Shown in pieces: positions 9,681 to 18,805 of a stretch of DNA of 64,000 nucleotides; the first letter of the stretch is position 1, and each line of letters opens with the position of its first letter. Below the pieces are notes generated by a model, which searched no databases, was not told the DNA's origin, and saw only the letters and a list, made by a program, of their open reading frames with translations. Made by a program: the position numbers and the translations under genes. The stretch spans positions 338,501 through 402,500 of the forward strand of contig CAKKNE010000002.1 of the NCBI GenBank assembly GCA_918797485.1, given 5' to 3'. This DNA is from Pelagomonas calceolata. Lineage: Eukaryota; Sar; Pelagophyceae; Pelagomonadales; Pelagomonadaceae.

Positions 9681-11279
9681 ATGCGTCGTGCGCGAAGCTC
9701 GACGACGACCTTTCTGCCGGCCGTCAATGGCCACCCCATGATGGCGGAGAGCAAGACCCGGAAGCGGCAACGGCGGCCCCCGTGGCGCGTCTTCGCGGCG
9801 GTCGGCGCGGGCGCGCTGCTGCTCCTCTTCTGCCTCGCGGGCCCGCGGCGCGAGCCGGAAACCCCTGGCGTTCGACGGCGGGCGACGGCGACGCGCAGCG
9901 ACGACGACGACAGCCTCGCCGCCGCGACGCGGACCGCGCCGCCGCGGCCGCGCGCGCTGCCCGCTCAGCCGCCCCGGGCGCCGGCGCGGCGGCGGCGAAA
10001 CACCGAGGCGCCTGTTCTCGGCGTCGTCGAGGAACATCACGCCATCCTGGGCTACCTCGCGCGCCTCAAGACCGCGGGCGGCCTCGCGCAGCCCGCGACG
10101 CTGCTCCACGTCGACTCGCACGCGGACCTCGGCGTGCCCCGGCCCTTCCCCGGCGCCGCGCCGCCGCTGTCGCCGCCGCGCGCGCTCGAGGCCTACGCGG
10201 AGCCGAACGACTGGATCCTGCTGGCCGCGCTCGCGGGCCTCGTCGACCGCGTCATCTTCGTCGAGCCGCCGTGGTCGAACCAATTGCGGTGCTGCCTCTA
10301 CGACACGAACGCGACCTTTAGCTTCGTCGTGGGTCTGGACCGCTACGGCGACGTGCGCGTCGACGTGGCCGAGGGCGAGTTCGTGCGGGAGCACTTCGGC
10401 CACGTGTTCTGGCGCGACGGCGAGCGGCGCACGGGCGACAGCGCCCACTTCCGGCAGGCGAAGCGCCTCGAGGTGACGGTCGTGGCGGCGGACCACGGGG
10501 ACGCGCCGGAGGTCGTCGAGGAGGTCCTCGCGCGCGACGACGGAGGCAAGCCGCTCGTCGTCGACGTGGACCTGACGTTCTTCGCCGTCGAGTCGCCGGG
10601 CTCGGCCGACGTGCGCGAGCGCTACGGCCTGCGCTACGACGAGCTCGAGACGCTCTACCACCTCGCGTGGGACTTTCCCCGCCTCGACGCGGCCTACTTT
10701 AAGCGCGGCGACGCGCGCGCGCGCGACGAGGGCGACGCCAAGGACTACGGCCAGAAGGTCGCGCGCAAGGTCGGCGGCTTCGTGCCGCTCGCGGGCAAGA
10801 AGCGCAGCCACTTCGCGGCGGCCTTCGAGCGGGCCCTGGGCGGCCGGAACCTCGAGCCCTGGCGCCTGCGGGCGCTGACGGACTACGCCGCGCGCCTCGA
10901 CGTGCCGGACCGCCCCGTGACGCCCGAGGCCCAGCGCGAGCTCGAGCTGTTCCTCGAGCAGCCCTTCCACGTGCCCTCGCTCGACCGGCACGCGCTGGAC
11001 ATGGACTACCTCGTGGGCAAGGTCGTGGAGCCCATCCTCGACGCGGTCGTCGACGCCGGTCGTGGAGCTCCGGCGCTCGTCGTCGTCGCGCGGTCGCCGG
11101 GCTACGCGCCGCCCACGCACCTCCACGAGACGGAGTGCCGCGTGCTCAACTCCCTGGCGCGCCGCTACCGCACGATCGAGATCACGCACGAGGCGCGCGT
11201 CGACGCGCGGAGGACGGCCTGCGCGCGCGTCCCCGACTTCGAGTACGTCCTCGCCGACGGCGAGCGGGTCCCCCAGTAA
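9681..11279 (+). CDS. UPF0489 (C5orf22-like) protein with N-terminal signal anchor
   Basis: The 532-aa protein starts at ATG 9681 in a good context (ACCAAAACCATG). A basic stretch (KTRKRQRRPPW) precedes a single hydrophobic segment (RVFAAVGAGALLLLFCLAG, about 39-55), giving a type II membrane topology. The domain that follows has the UPF0489 hallmarks VVEEHHAILGYL, LLHVDSHADLGV and VVDVDLTFFAV, with Asp/His patterns like the metal sites of arginase-fold enzymes. Function in the family is unresolved; metal binding is inferred. The lumenal placement is unusual for this family and depends on the predicted anchor. Confidence 0.8.
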   Translation: MRRARSSTTTFLPAVNGHPMMAESKTRKRQRRPPWRVFAAVGAGALLLLFCLAGPRREPETPGVRRRATATRSDDDDSLAAATRTAPPRPRALPAQPPRAPARRRRNTEAPVLGVVEEHHAILGYLARLKTAGGLAQPATLLHVDSHADLGVPRPFPGAAPPLSPPRALEAYAEPNDWILLAALAGLVDRVIFVEPPWSNQLRCCLYDTNATFSFVVGLDRYGDVRVDVAEGEFVREHFGHVFWRDGERRTGDSAHFRQAKRLEVTVVAADHGDAPEVVEEVLARDDGGKPLVVDVDLTFFAVESPGSADVRERYGLRYDELETLYHLAWDFPRLDAAYFKRGDARARDEGDAKDYGQKVARKVGGFVPLAGKKRSHFAAAFERALGGRNLEPWRLRALTDYAARLDVPDRPVTPEAQRELELFLEQPFHVPSLDRHALDMDYLVGKVVEPILDAVVDAGRGAPALVVVARSPGYAPPTHLHETECRVLNSLARRYRTIEITHEARVDARRTACARVPDFEYVLADGERVPQ

Positions 11280-11374
11280 TCTTGCTCCACAAACTGTTTA
11301 GTAGTATCACGTCGTGGCTTTCCACGTCATCTGTTCCACAAAATGTAAGTGCTGCGAATTGTGCTACGTCGTAG
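11280..11374. repeat. direct repeat flanking convergent 3' ends
   Basis: A 19-bp unit CGTCGTGGCTTTCCACGTC at 11310-11328 recurs with one change at 11378-11396. The second copy overlaps the stop codon of the GH28 gene. The pair suggests a small local duplication at the convergent gene boundary. Confidence 0.5.
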
Positions 11375-12802
11375 CTACGTCGTGGCGTTCCACGTCCGGC
11401 ATTCCTCGGCGGAAACGTTCCGAAGGTCGAAGGCCGTGGCGCCGACACGCGCGGCGATGGACACGTCGGTCGCATACGCTATGGCCAGGGCCTTGCGCAC
11501 CTCGCCGAGGACAGAGACGTCGGCGAGACGCACGCCGCGAAGGTGATAGCTGGGCCGGCCCGCGAGATTGATAGCGCGAGAATCTGCGGAGCTGCGGCAC
11601 AACACATGTTCGAACGAGAGGCGGCGAAAATCGGTCGGGCGAGCCGGGCGAGCCGGCGGCGGTTTCGGGGTTGGGTTCTTAAAGTTAGCGTTCACGGTGA
11701 TGCATTCCTTCACCTGTTCTGCGACGACGTCCCTCACGTAGATGTCCTGGACGTAGGCGCCGCGACCCGGCGTCGACTTGACGTAGCACGCGATGGTGGC
11801 CTTGGTAATGGTCGTATTGAGCGCATACACGCGCCTAATTCCACCTGACACCTCGGAGCCGACCGCGACGCCGCCGGCCGAGGCCTTTACGATCACGTTG
11901 TCCATGAGGACGAGGTCCTCGGTCGGGCGCCCCACGCTCCGGCCCGCCGCGTCCCGCCCGGACTTGATGGAGATGCCGTCGTCGCCGCTCACGATGGAGT
12001 TGCGGCGCGCGACGACGTCCGTCGAGGAGTCGATCACGATGCCGTCCGTGTTGCGGCCCCGGCTATCCACGTGTATGTTTTCGAGGAGCACGCCGTAGCT
12101 CAGCACGCAGTGCGCGGTCCAGAAGGCGCTGTCGCGCAGCGTGAGACTCGAAACGACGATTCGCGTCGATCCGAAGAGCTCGAGGAGCGTCGGCGGCGTG
12201 CGCTGGTCGACGCGCCCGTGCTCGGAGGGCTCGTGGCCCATTTCCTTTATTCGGCTCGTGCGGTGCGCCGAACCGATCATCGCGTTCTTCTCGTGCCAAG
12301 CTCGGCCGCCCCCGTCGATCACGCTGCTCGCGCCGCGGCCCTCGACGCGCGCGCCGTGCGTGCGGTACGCGCGGACCAGGGGCGACGGGCCGTGGAAGAC
12401 CACGCCCTCCGCACTCCTGAGCACGGGCGGTCGCTGGGGCGCCGAATACCCGAACCGGAGCGTCGTGTCGCGGCCGACCCGCAGACGCACGTGCGACAGC
12501 AGGTTCAGCGGGCCATCCAACTCGTAGGCGGCGCCGTCCCGCGTCGCGACGGTGCCTCCGCCGGCGCTGTTCGCCGCGAGCATCGCCTCGTTGAGCGCGC
12601 TCGTGCAGTCGGGCCCCGCGGGGACGACGACGGCGCCTCGTTCGTCGTCAAACGTCGGCGTCCCAGCCAAGACCCGGCGGACGATGTCCGCCGCGGCCGT
12701 CTCCGCCGTGGCTGTGTCGGCCGCTGCCCGCCGGCCCCTCACCTTACCCGTCGGCGCCGCGGTGACGGCGCCTAAGAGGAGGCAGATGCACCTCCACCCC
12801 AT
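11375..12802 (-). CDS. secreted glycoside hydrolase family 28 (polygalacturonase-like)
   Basis: The 475-aa protein begins MGWRCICLLLGAVTAAP, a cleavable signal peptide, so it is exported or vacuolar. The right-handed beta-helix family GH28 is shown by NTDG (catalytic Asp253), SGDDGISIKSG (Asp274/Asp275), the VAVGSEVSGG motif and VKSTPGRGAYVQDI, which corresponds to the family's RIK-x-x-x-GRGG segment. The three catalytic aspartates are present; the usual Arg before the Lys is changed. GH28 enzymes cleave galacturonan or related uronate polymers by hydrolysis. In a wall-less alga the natural substrate is unknown; processing of its own mucilage or use of algal polysaccharide are possibilities. 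Confidence 0.88.
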   Translation of the reverse strand: MGWRCICLLLGAVTAAPTGKVRGRRAAADTATAETAAADIVRRVLAGTPTFDDERGAVVVPAGPDCTSALNEAMLAANSAGGGTVATRDGAAYELDGPLNLLSHVRLRVGRDTTLRFGYSAPQRPPVLRSAEGVVFHGPSPLVRAYRTHGARVEGRGASSVIDGGGRAWHEKNAMIGSAHRTSRIKEMGHEPSEHGRVDQRTPPTLLELFGSTRIVVSSLTLRDSAFWTAHCVLSYGVLLENIHVDSRGRNTDGIVIDSSTDVVARRNSIVSGDDGISIKSGRDAAGRSVGRPTEDLVLMDNVIVKASAGGVAVGSEVSGGIRRVYALNTTITKATIACYVKSTPGRGAYVQDIYVRDVVAEQVKECITVNANFKNPTPKPPPARPARPTDFRRLSFEHVLCRSSADSRAINLAGRPSYHLRGVRLADVSVLGEVRKALAIAYATDVSIAARVGATAFDLRNVSAEECRTWNATT

Positions 12803-13162
12803 CACGCGCTGCCCCCGTCCTCAAAGTTCATTTTGCATAATTTGGCAGCCCGGCCTTGCGCATTTCGATGGATGCCAAGCTTGCAGGCCAGCCGGCGTGC
12901 AACTGCCAGTACGTAGAAGGCCTCGTAGTGCACTGATGATGCGCAGTTGCCAATTGTTGACTGCCGCTCACGCTGCACCGCATATCGATACCTTACCAAG
13001 GTACCGAGATGGTACCGCAGCTCCGGTACTTTGCTATACCGAGTTCCCCTAAAAACGCCTCGGGTTTGGCCTCTTGGGGCCCTGCACCAGCACCGGATAG
13101 CGCGCACAAGCCCCCGTCCTCGTCGGGCAGCGGTCCGACCGCGGGCTGCCCGGTACTGAGAT
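12803..13162. other. divergent promoter region with GGTACCG repeats
   Basis: The gap is about 50% AT around 12950-13060 and contains several short GGTACCG/GGTACCAAGG-type repeats (12990-13030). They resemble the GGTATAAGGTACCG string near 2500. No coding frame is convincing. Confidence 0.35.
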
Positions 13163-14215
13163 ATGCCGCCCAAGCTCTTCCAGCGCGCCACGGCCGACGG
13201 CTACGCCGCCGAGGCGGAGACGGCCAAGGAGCGCCTCGACCGCTTGGAACGGGAGTACAAGATCAAGCAGGAGAAGGCCAAGCGGCGCGCGAAGAACTCG
13301 GGCCCGAACCTGCGGTGGAAGCCGCCCGTGGTTGAAAGATTAGACCCGACGCAGGACGCCGTCTGGCGGGCCGTGGTCGAGGCGCCGGTGGAGAACGAGG
13401 ACGACGACCACGAGCTCATGTACGTGCTCAATAAAAATGAGCCCGAGATCAACTTTACGTACTGCGGGCAGACGCCCTTCTTCTACGCGTGCAACTACGG
13501 CAAGGTCGGCGTCGTGAAGCTGTTGCTGCGCTGGCCCCACCCGACGGAGCTCGACGTGAACCAGCGCTCGGATGGCGGCGAGACGCCGTTCCTCGCGGCC
13601 TGCCGCGGCGACCACCTCGGCGTCGTCAAGGTCTTGCTCGAGACGGGGCCCAAGGCGAGCCCGCTCCTCGAGGATTTGGATCCAAATCAAAAGGCGAATG
13701 ATGGTCGGAGCGCGCTCTGGTGCGCCGCGCACAAGGGCCACGTGCGCACGCTCAAGTGGCTCCTCGAGAACTGCGGCGTCGGCCGCCTCGACTGGGAGGC
13801 GGCGGCCGACGGCCTCGAGGGCTTCGACCCGCCGCGCAAGGTGACCTGTTTACAAGCCGCCAAGGCCATGGCGCGCGGCGACGACGTGCTCAAGATCGTC
13901 AAGCAGGGCGTCTCGAAGCAGCGGCGCGAACGGGCCCGCGCCCGCATGCGCCGCGCGCAGAAGGCGACGAAGGCGTCCGTGCGCATGCGCGACGCCGACG
14001 GCGTCTTCTTCGGCACGGACATCTACGACTCGTCGAACCTCGACGACCTGAACCGCGAGAAGCACGACCTCGGCAACCAGAAGGGCATCGACTACGGCGG
14101 CCGCACGGCGGCGACCGACGAGCTCAACGCCAAGGCCGCCGCGGCCCAGGGCGGCGGCGACAACAAGGCCCTCGCCATGTTCGGCGGGGGCAAGAAGAAG
14201 AGCCCCTTTGGGTGA
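13163..14215 (+). CDS. ankyrin-repeat protein
   Basis: The 350-aa protein starts at ATG 13163. Residues 15-55 form a charged coiled coil. Three ankyrin repeats are visible: GQTPFFYACNYGKVGVVKLLL, GETPFLAACRGDHLGVVKVLL and GRSALWCAAHKGHVRTLKWLL, separated by ~40 residues. After them come a basic Arg/Ala helix and an unrelated tail (GVFFGTDIYDSSNLDDLNREKHD). Ankyrin repeats bind proteins; partners are unknown. A cytosolic location is likely because there is no signal or membrane segment. Confidence 0.85.
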   Translation: MPPKLFQRATADGYAAEAETAKERLDRLEREYKIKQEKAKRRAKNSGPNLRWKPPVVERLDPTQDAVWRAVVEAPVENEDDDHELMYVLNKNEPEINFTYCGQTPFFYACNYGKVGVVKLLLRWPHPTELDVNQRSDGGETPFLAACRGDHLGVVKVLLETGPKASPLLEDLDPNQKANDGRSALWCAAHKGHVRTLKWLLENCGVGRLDWEAAADGLEGFDPPRKVTCLQAAKAMARGDDVLKIVKQGVSKQRRERARARMRRAQKATKASVRMRDADGVFFGTDIYDSSNLDDLNREKHDLGNQKGIDYGGRTAATDELNAKAAAAQGGGDNKALAMFGGGKKKSPFG

Positions 14216-14318
14216 CGGGACTGCTAAAACCATGTGTTGTGTGCTTTGCCTTAGAGCTAGGCCGCCTCCGCGGACTCGGAGATTGAATATATATAACTAG
14301 GTTAGGCCCGCGTACTAA

Positions 14319-15218
14319 TCACTCGAGCGCCGACGCGCCGGAGATGATCTCGATGAGCTCCGTCGTGATGCGCGCCTGGCGCGCGCGGTTGTAGATGAGC
14401 GTGAGCTTGTCGATGAGCTCGCCGGCGTTCTTCGTGGCGTTCTCCATGGCCTGCATGCGGCTCGACTGCTCCGACGTGGCGCCCTCCATCATGCCGTAGA
14501 AGATCTCCGTGGCGAGGTAGTACTCGCGGAGGCCGCGGAGCACGTCGTCGTCGGCGTCGTAGGCCGTTAAGGTAACATCGTCTCCTTCCAACACGAAGGG
14601 CGCGATCGTCTTGAGGGTCGGCGAGTAGGCGATGGCAGAAACAAACTTGTTGTAGACGACGGCGATCGCGCCCGTCTTTTCGGGCTCCGTGTCGAGAGCC
14701 ATCTGCGCGACCGTCGACGCGTAGCCGAAGTTGTAGGGCGGCGGGATGTTCGTCAGGGCCGTCGTCAGCGAGTCGGGCACCATGCGGCGCAGCTGCGAGC
14801 GGCCCTTCTCGCCGACAGCGATGACGTTCATCGTCTTGTTCTCCTCCTTGAGCCGCGCGTTGATGGTCCGCAGGCCGCGCGCGACGGCGGAGTGGACGCC
14901 TCCACAAAGACCCTTGTCCGACGAGATGGCCACGACGACGCTGTGGTCTGCGAGGCCCGCCGTGCCCTCGAGCTCCTCGAGCGGCGTCGCCGGCTCGTCG
15001 AGCACCGCGGTCCAGGCGGCGAACTGCTTCGCGGCGGCCAGGCGGTTCTGGTCGCCCTTGAGCTTCGCCGCCGAGACCATCTTCATCGACGACGTGATCT
15101 TCCGGATGTTTTTGGTCGAGGCGATGCGCATCGCGATCTCCTTCTCGGTGGCCATGGACCGGCGGGCGGCGGCTTGTTGGGCCCGCGGCGCCAGCGCTCT
15201 CGCGGCGCGGAGAGCCAT
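14319..15218 (-). CDS. ATP5F1C: mitochondrial F1 ATP synthase gamma subunit
   Basis: The 299-aa protein begins MALRAARALAPRAQQAAARR, an Arg/Ala presequence for mitochondria, then MATEKEIAMRIASTKNIRKIT, the conserved N-terminal helix of the rotor stalk. Further hallmarks are ISSDKGLCGG and the C-terminal coiled-coil helix MENATKNAGELIDKL...NRARQARITTELIEI. Gamma is the rotating shaft coupling proton flow to ATP synthesis. The redox-regulatory insert of plastid gamma is absent, so this is the mitochondrial form. The frame continues upstream without an ATG in good context; this ATG fits the presequence. Confidence 0.95.
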   Translation of the reverse strand: MALRAARALAPRAQQAAARRSMATEKEIAMRIASTKNIRKITSSMKMVSAAKLKGDQNRLAAAKQFAAWTAVLDEPATPLEELEGTAGLADHSVVVAISSDKGLCGGVHSAVARGLRTINARLKEENKTMNVIAVGEKGRSQLRRMVPDSLTTALTNIPPPYNFGYASTVAQMALDTEPEKTGAIAVVYNKFVSAIAYSPTLKTIAPFVLEGDDVTLTAYDADDDVLRGLREYYLATEIFYGMMEGATSEQSSRMQAMENATKNAGELIDKLTLIYNRARQARITTELIEIISGASALE

Positions 15219-15761
15219 GGTTATTTTTGTCGACGCGCCGGCGCGGCGTCTCAATACCCTGGGAGCTATAGGCTGGTCGAGCTTTAGCTCTCCCGCTCGC
15301 TCGCTGGCGTGGTTTCTCGCTCGCTCGCTGGCGAGGCGAGGCTGTGAACGCGGCAAGGCTGGCGCAAAGGCGTCGGCGTCGCGGAGCTGCTCCCTGCACG
15401 CGTTTTTATCCCGGCGGCGACTGGGCTGCGTCGAGCTAAAGTGGGATGCAGACGCATCGTGTCGGTCACGCAAACAGATCCGGTTGCAGGATTGGATCTG
15501 GGAATTGAAACTGCCTTCGCCGCGGGTGGATGCGCGGGTGCGACAACGCCGCCTGCGCCTCTCACGCCGTCTGCACCTCCGCTCGACACATAATAGGCGG
15601 TAGTGCGGATTTCCGAACCCTTTCGTCATCACTACTGGCGCGGGCAGCGTGAGCCTAGCTCGACGAGTTTCCAAAAGCCAGCCACAAAGACCACTGTGCA
15701 GGGGAGCCTCTCACCGCACGCGCGGACCGAGAACGTAGACGCAGAGGCTGCCCGAGCCAGC
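15219..15761. promoter_or_regulatory. shared upstream region of two divergent genes
   Basis: The 543-base region separates the divergent ATP synthase gamma and coiled-coil genes. It contains a CTCGCTCGCTGGCG duplication near 15295-15330 and purine/pyrimidine-rich leader sequence. No TATA box or known motif stands out. Confidence 0.35.
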
Positions 15762-16538
15762 ATGGGCAAGCCCAAGCCCCTCCCCGCCGTGGCCGAGGTG
15801 CCCCCGGAGGCGCTCGCCGAGGACCGGCGCCGCGCCGAGGCCATGGTCGCGCTCGTCAAGGAGATGACCAAGGGCGAGGACCGGCGCGAGCGCCTGCTGC
15901 GGCGCGCGCGGCCGAGCGACCAGAAGACGCTGCTGAAGCGCTTCGAGCGCGAGCGCGCGCGCGACGCGCAGCGCATCCGCGAGCTGTCGCAGGAGCGCGA
16001 GGCGCTCCTGCGCGCGTCGGTCCGCGACGCCGCCGCGGCCTCGGCGCCGCCGCCGGCGCGGGACCTCGGCGGCGACTCCGACGACGAGCCGCCGCCGCCG
16101 CGGACGCTCGACTTCTCGCGGCCCGCCGCCCCCAAGAACCTCATGACCGCGCAGAAGCTCGCGCAGGAGAAGGAGATCATCGACAAGTTCAACCGGCTCT
16201 GCCGCCCCGGCCCGCCGCGCCGCGCGCGCGCGCCGCCGGCGCCCGCGTCGACGCGGCGGACCGCACGCGCCGGCGGCGGCGCCACGGCGCGGCGGACCGC
16301 CGCGCTGATGGAGAAGCGGACGCTCCTCGTGCGGCTCCAGGGCATCGTCGAGGAGGAGTCGGCGCTCCGGGCCGGCGGCGCGACGACGCGGCGGTCGACC
16401 GCGCGGTCAGTCTTCCGGACGCCGGCGAGGCCGTCGTCGGCGCGGTCCGTCGCAACGACGGCCTCCTTCGCGACGGTGGGCTCGCGCGCGGCCGCGCCGC
16501 CGCCGCGGCCGCGAGGGGTGCCGCGGCTGCGGCTTTGA
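15762..16538 (+). CDS. unknown charged coiled-coil protein
   Basis: The 258-aa protein starts at ATG 15762 (MGKPKPLPAVAEVPP). Residues 20-90 form a long Arg/Glu-rich helix (KRFERERARDAQRIRELSQEREALL). A short conserved-looking block follows, TLDFSRPAAPKNLMTAQKLAQEKEIIDKFNRL without the internal break, then an Ala/Arg/Thr-rich basic tail. No domain is recognised. Its basic, helical nature could suit microtubule or nucleic-acid binding, but that is only a guess. Confidence 0.6.
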   Translation: MGKPKPLPAVAEVPPEALAEDRRRAEAMVALVKEMTKGEDRRERLLRRARPSDQKTLLKRFERERARDAQRIRELSQEREALLRASVRDAAAASAPPPARDLGGDSDDEPPPPRTLDFSRPAAPKNLMTAQKLAQEKEIIDKFNRLCRPGPPRRARAPPAPASTRRTARAGGGATARRTAALMEKRTLLVRLQGIVEEESALRAGGATTRRSTARSVFRTPARPSSARSVATTASFATVGSRAAAPPPRPRGVPRLRL

Positions 16539-16643
16539 TTTTATGTGTAAAGGTCTAGATGGATACTACCGTCTTAGCCAGTAGCTTCTTCTTCTTGACT
16601 TGCTTCTTGCGCGCCTTGTGCGCGTCGATGGTGATGGTGACTC

Positions 16644-17228
16644 TCACGACGGGGCCTTGACCTTGCAGCGCGAGAAGGCGTGGCCCAGGCCCACTTGGGA
16701 ATTCACTTGGGCCTGCTCCAGCAGGTTGTTCTGCAACTCCGGCACGAATTTTGTGAGATGTTGCCTGGCGCCTCTCAGTAGTTCCCGGACGACATCATCG
16801 GAGCGGCAGTGGGCGCCCGTGGCCTCGGCGAGGAGCACGTAGAGGGCCGAGGCCTTGCTCATCGTGCGCGCGCGCCGCGGCGGTGCCTTCGTCTCGTCCG
16901 CGCCGCACGCGTCGATCGCGGCTTGATGGAACGCGTCGATGAGCTGCCGTACGCTGTGGTTCGGAATCAACGTGGTCGACTCCAAGACCTCGCCCGTCTT
17001 TGGACTCGTCGAATTCGCCGAGAGCCAGGCCTCGATGGCGGCCCGTTCATAGGTGTGACCATCACAAGCCATGACGGGATCCTGCATGATGTCCAGGGAA
17101 ATGGAGCACGTGAGTGCATCAAAAATAACGCGCTCCGCGCGTTGATCAGAGAGCGACGACTCCAGCGCGCTTAAGTACTCTTTCTCGAGCCGAGCTCGAG
17201 CCGCGCGCGCGCACGCCTCGTCGAGCAT
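16644..17228 (-). CDS. U-box domain protein fused to captured NOP56 segments
   Basis: The 194-aa protein has an N-terminal helix, then a U-box at about 36-105 (LTCSISLDIMQDPVMACDGHTYERAAI...LIPNHSVRQLIDAF), the E2-binding fold of some ubiquitin ligases. From ~113 it changes into NOP56 sequence: PPRRART (NOP56 5' UTR read as protein), MSKASALYVL (NOP56 residues 1-10), then AEATGAHCRSDDVV...NNLLEQAQ and GLGHAFSRCKVK, missing 103 NOP56 codons between. A 12-base microduplication adds VNSQ. Bases 16832-16887 are identical to 59262-59317. It may be a chimeric gene or a decaying partial copy; the open frame favours a chimera. Confidence 0.8.
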   Translation of the reverse strand: MLDEACARAARARLEKEYLSALESSLSDQRAERVIFDALTCSISLDIMQDPVMACDGHTYERAAIEAWLSANSTSPKTGEVLESTTLIPNHSVRQLIDAFHQAAIDACGADETKAPPRRARTMSKASALYVLLAEATGAHCRSDDVVRELLRGARQHLTKFVPELQNNLLEQAQVNSQVGLGHAFSRCKVKAPS

Positions 17229-17566
17229 CTTCTCCCCCAGTTTGTTCTGATTTCAAACTCTGAGTCTCTGACGACCGCACGGCGCGCACGCCTCGTGAGC
17301 CTGACACTGTTTAACTCCTGCGCGTCTGGACGCTACTCGCACCGCTAATCCCGCCCGGGGCCCGCGCGCGCGCCAAAAAAGCGGGCGCGGCGCCCTAAAA
17401 CATCAAAACGGGTTTTAGAGCGACGCACTCGCGCCGCCGCCTCGGCCACGCGGAGGGGATGCAGTGAGTTAAGAAAGAAAACACAAGACCCGATCTCGCC
17501 GCCGCGGCCGCGCGGGAGGGGCCCGAGGGGGTGCAGTTGAAAAGAAAACACAAGACCCGTCCCTTA
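17229..17566. repeat. intergenic region with a 67-bp-period direct repeat and a palindrome
   Basis: GAAAACACAAGACCCG occurs at 17477-17492 and 17544-17559; flanking GTGCAGT-type sequence is also shared, so a ~40-bp unit is duplicated. AAAACGGGTTTT lies at 17405-17416. The repeats sit just past the LTV1 stop codon. Confidence 0.5.
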
Positions 17567-18805
17567 CTACAGCGAGAACACGCTCGGCGCGGCCGCGTGC
17601 CGCACGGGCGCCTCGGCCGCGGCGCTCTTCCAGGCGAGCTTCGTCTCCTTCTTGGCCGCGCGCCGCGCCGCGTTCGCGGCCTTGGTCTCGGCCTTGCGCG
17701 CTTTCTTGTCGGCGGCGGACTCGCCGCGCCGCGAGACCATGGTCGCGCGCGACGCCGTCGACGCCGCGTCGGCGTCGCGGTCCGCGACGGCGCGGAGCCG
17801 CTCCGCGCGGAGCGCCGCGCGCGACGGCGGCGGCGCGCGCGGCGGCGGCGCGGCGCCGATGACGCTCGGCCGGTTGTCGAGCGTGCTGAGCGTCGTGAGC
17901 ACGGTCTCGCAGTCGAAGCGCGCCTCGCGCGCGCGGTCCGCGGCGTCCTGCTCGGCGTAGAACGCGTCCAGCGCCCGGTCCGCGGCGCCCGGCTCGTCGT
18001 CCGAGACCGCGTCGTCGACCGCTCGACTCCTATCGCGCGGCGGCGGGTCGAGGAACGTCGCGTCGCTCGGCGGCGCCTGGTCCCCGATGGCCTCATCCAA
18101 CATCGCGCCGAGCACCGCGCCGTCGTCGAGCCGGATGCGGCCCGCGTCGAGGTCGTCCTCTTCCTCCTCGTCGTCGTCGTCGTCGTCCGACGACCAGTCC
18201 GCGAGCGCCGCGTCGAAGGCCGCGTCGTCGGCGGCGTGGGCGCGCGGCGGCGCCGCGTCGAAGGAGGCGTTGTCCTCGTCGTCGTCCTCGCCGCCCTCGG
18301 CCGCGGCGATGAGCCGCGCGACGTGCGCGTCGAAGTCAAACTCCGCCGGCTCGTCGGCCGCCGGCCGCGACGCGTCCATGACAAAGTCGTCGAGGAGCTC
18401 CTCGCAGTCCTCGAAGGCCGCGTCGTCGAAGAGCGCGTCGCGCACGTCCGCGTCCATGAGCCGGTCGTCGAGCGTCACGGCCTCGACGGCGCGTTCGAGC
18501 TCCTGCTCGCCCGGCAGCGCCTCCGGCGGCAGCGCCGCCGCCTTCGAGACGCTGCCGTCGGCGCCTACGAAGACGCCGCCGCCGCCGGCGCGGAGGTGGC
18601 GCTCGTAGTCGTAGCCGTCGTCGGCGAAGCCCGCCCGCGTGACGCGCGCGCGCCGCGCGGCGTTGACGGGCGCCTGCGCGAGCAGCACGCGCTCCGACGG
18701 CCGGTCCTCGAGGCCGAACGCGCCGTCCTGCTGGCTGCGGTGCACGACGTTGTACGTCGTCGCGGCCTTCTTGTCGATGAACTTCTTTTTGCGTCCGCCG
18801 CCCAT
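17567..18805 (-). CDS. LTV1: LTV1, 40S ribosome-assembly factor
   Basis: The 412-aa protein begins MGGGRKKKFIDKKAATTYNV with VHRSQQD following; this KKKFIDKK-x-A-T-x-x-x-VHRSQ-x-D block is the LTV1 signature. The middle is acidic (DDDDDDEEEEDD near 210) and the C-terminus has SRRGESAADKKARKAETKAAN, the conserved basic helix. LTV1 binds the beak of pre-40S subunits with Enp1 and Rps3 and must be phosphorylated and released for maturation. It acts in nucleus and cytoplasm. Length is close to the family norm. It is transcribed divergently from the XAP5 gene. Confidence 0.9.
   Translation of the reverse strand: MGGGRKKKFIDKKAATTYNVVHRSQQDGAFGLEDRPSERVLLAQAPVNAARRARVTRAGFADDGYDYERHLRAGGGGVFVGADGSVSKAAALPPEALPGEQELERAVEAVTLDDRLMDADVRDALFDDAAFEDCEELLDDFVMDASRPAADEPAEFDFDAHVARLIAAAEGGEDDDEDNASFDAAPPRAHAADDAAFDAALADWSSDDDDDDEEEEDDLDAGRIRLDDGAVLGAMLDEAIGDQAPPSDATFLDPPPRDRSRAVDDAVSDDEPGAADRALDAFYAEQDAADRAREARFDCETVLTTLSTLDNRPSVIGAAPPPRAPPPSRAALRAERLRAVADRDADAASTASRATMVSRRGESAADKKARKAETKAANAARRAAKKETKLAWKSAAAEAPVRHAAAPSVFSL

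Noticed and set aside
16539-16643. Possible extra exon of the U-box gene (frame encoding ARKKQVKKKKLLAK)
   Set aside because: It is in a different frame from the stop at 16644 and no splice sites join it convincingly; it may be a remnant.
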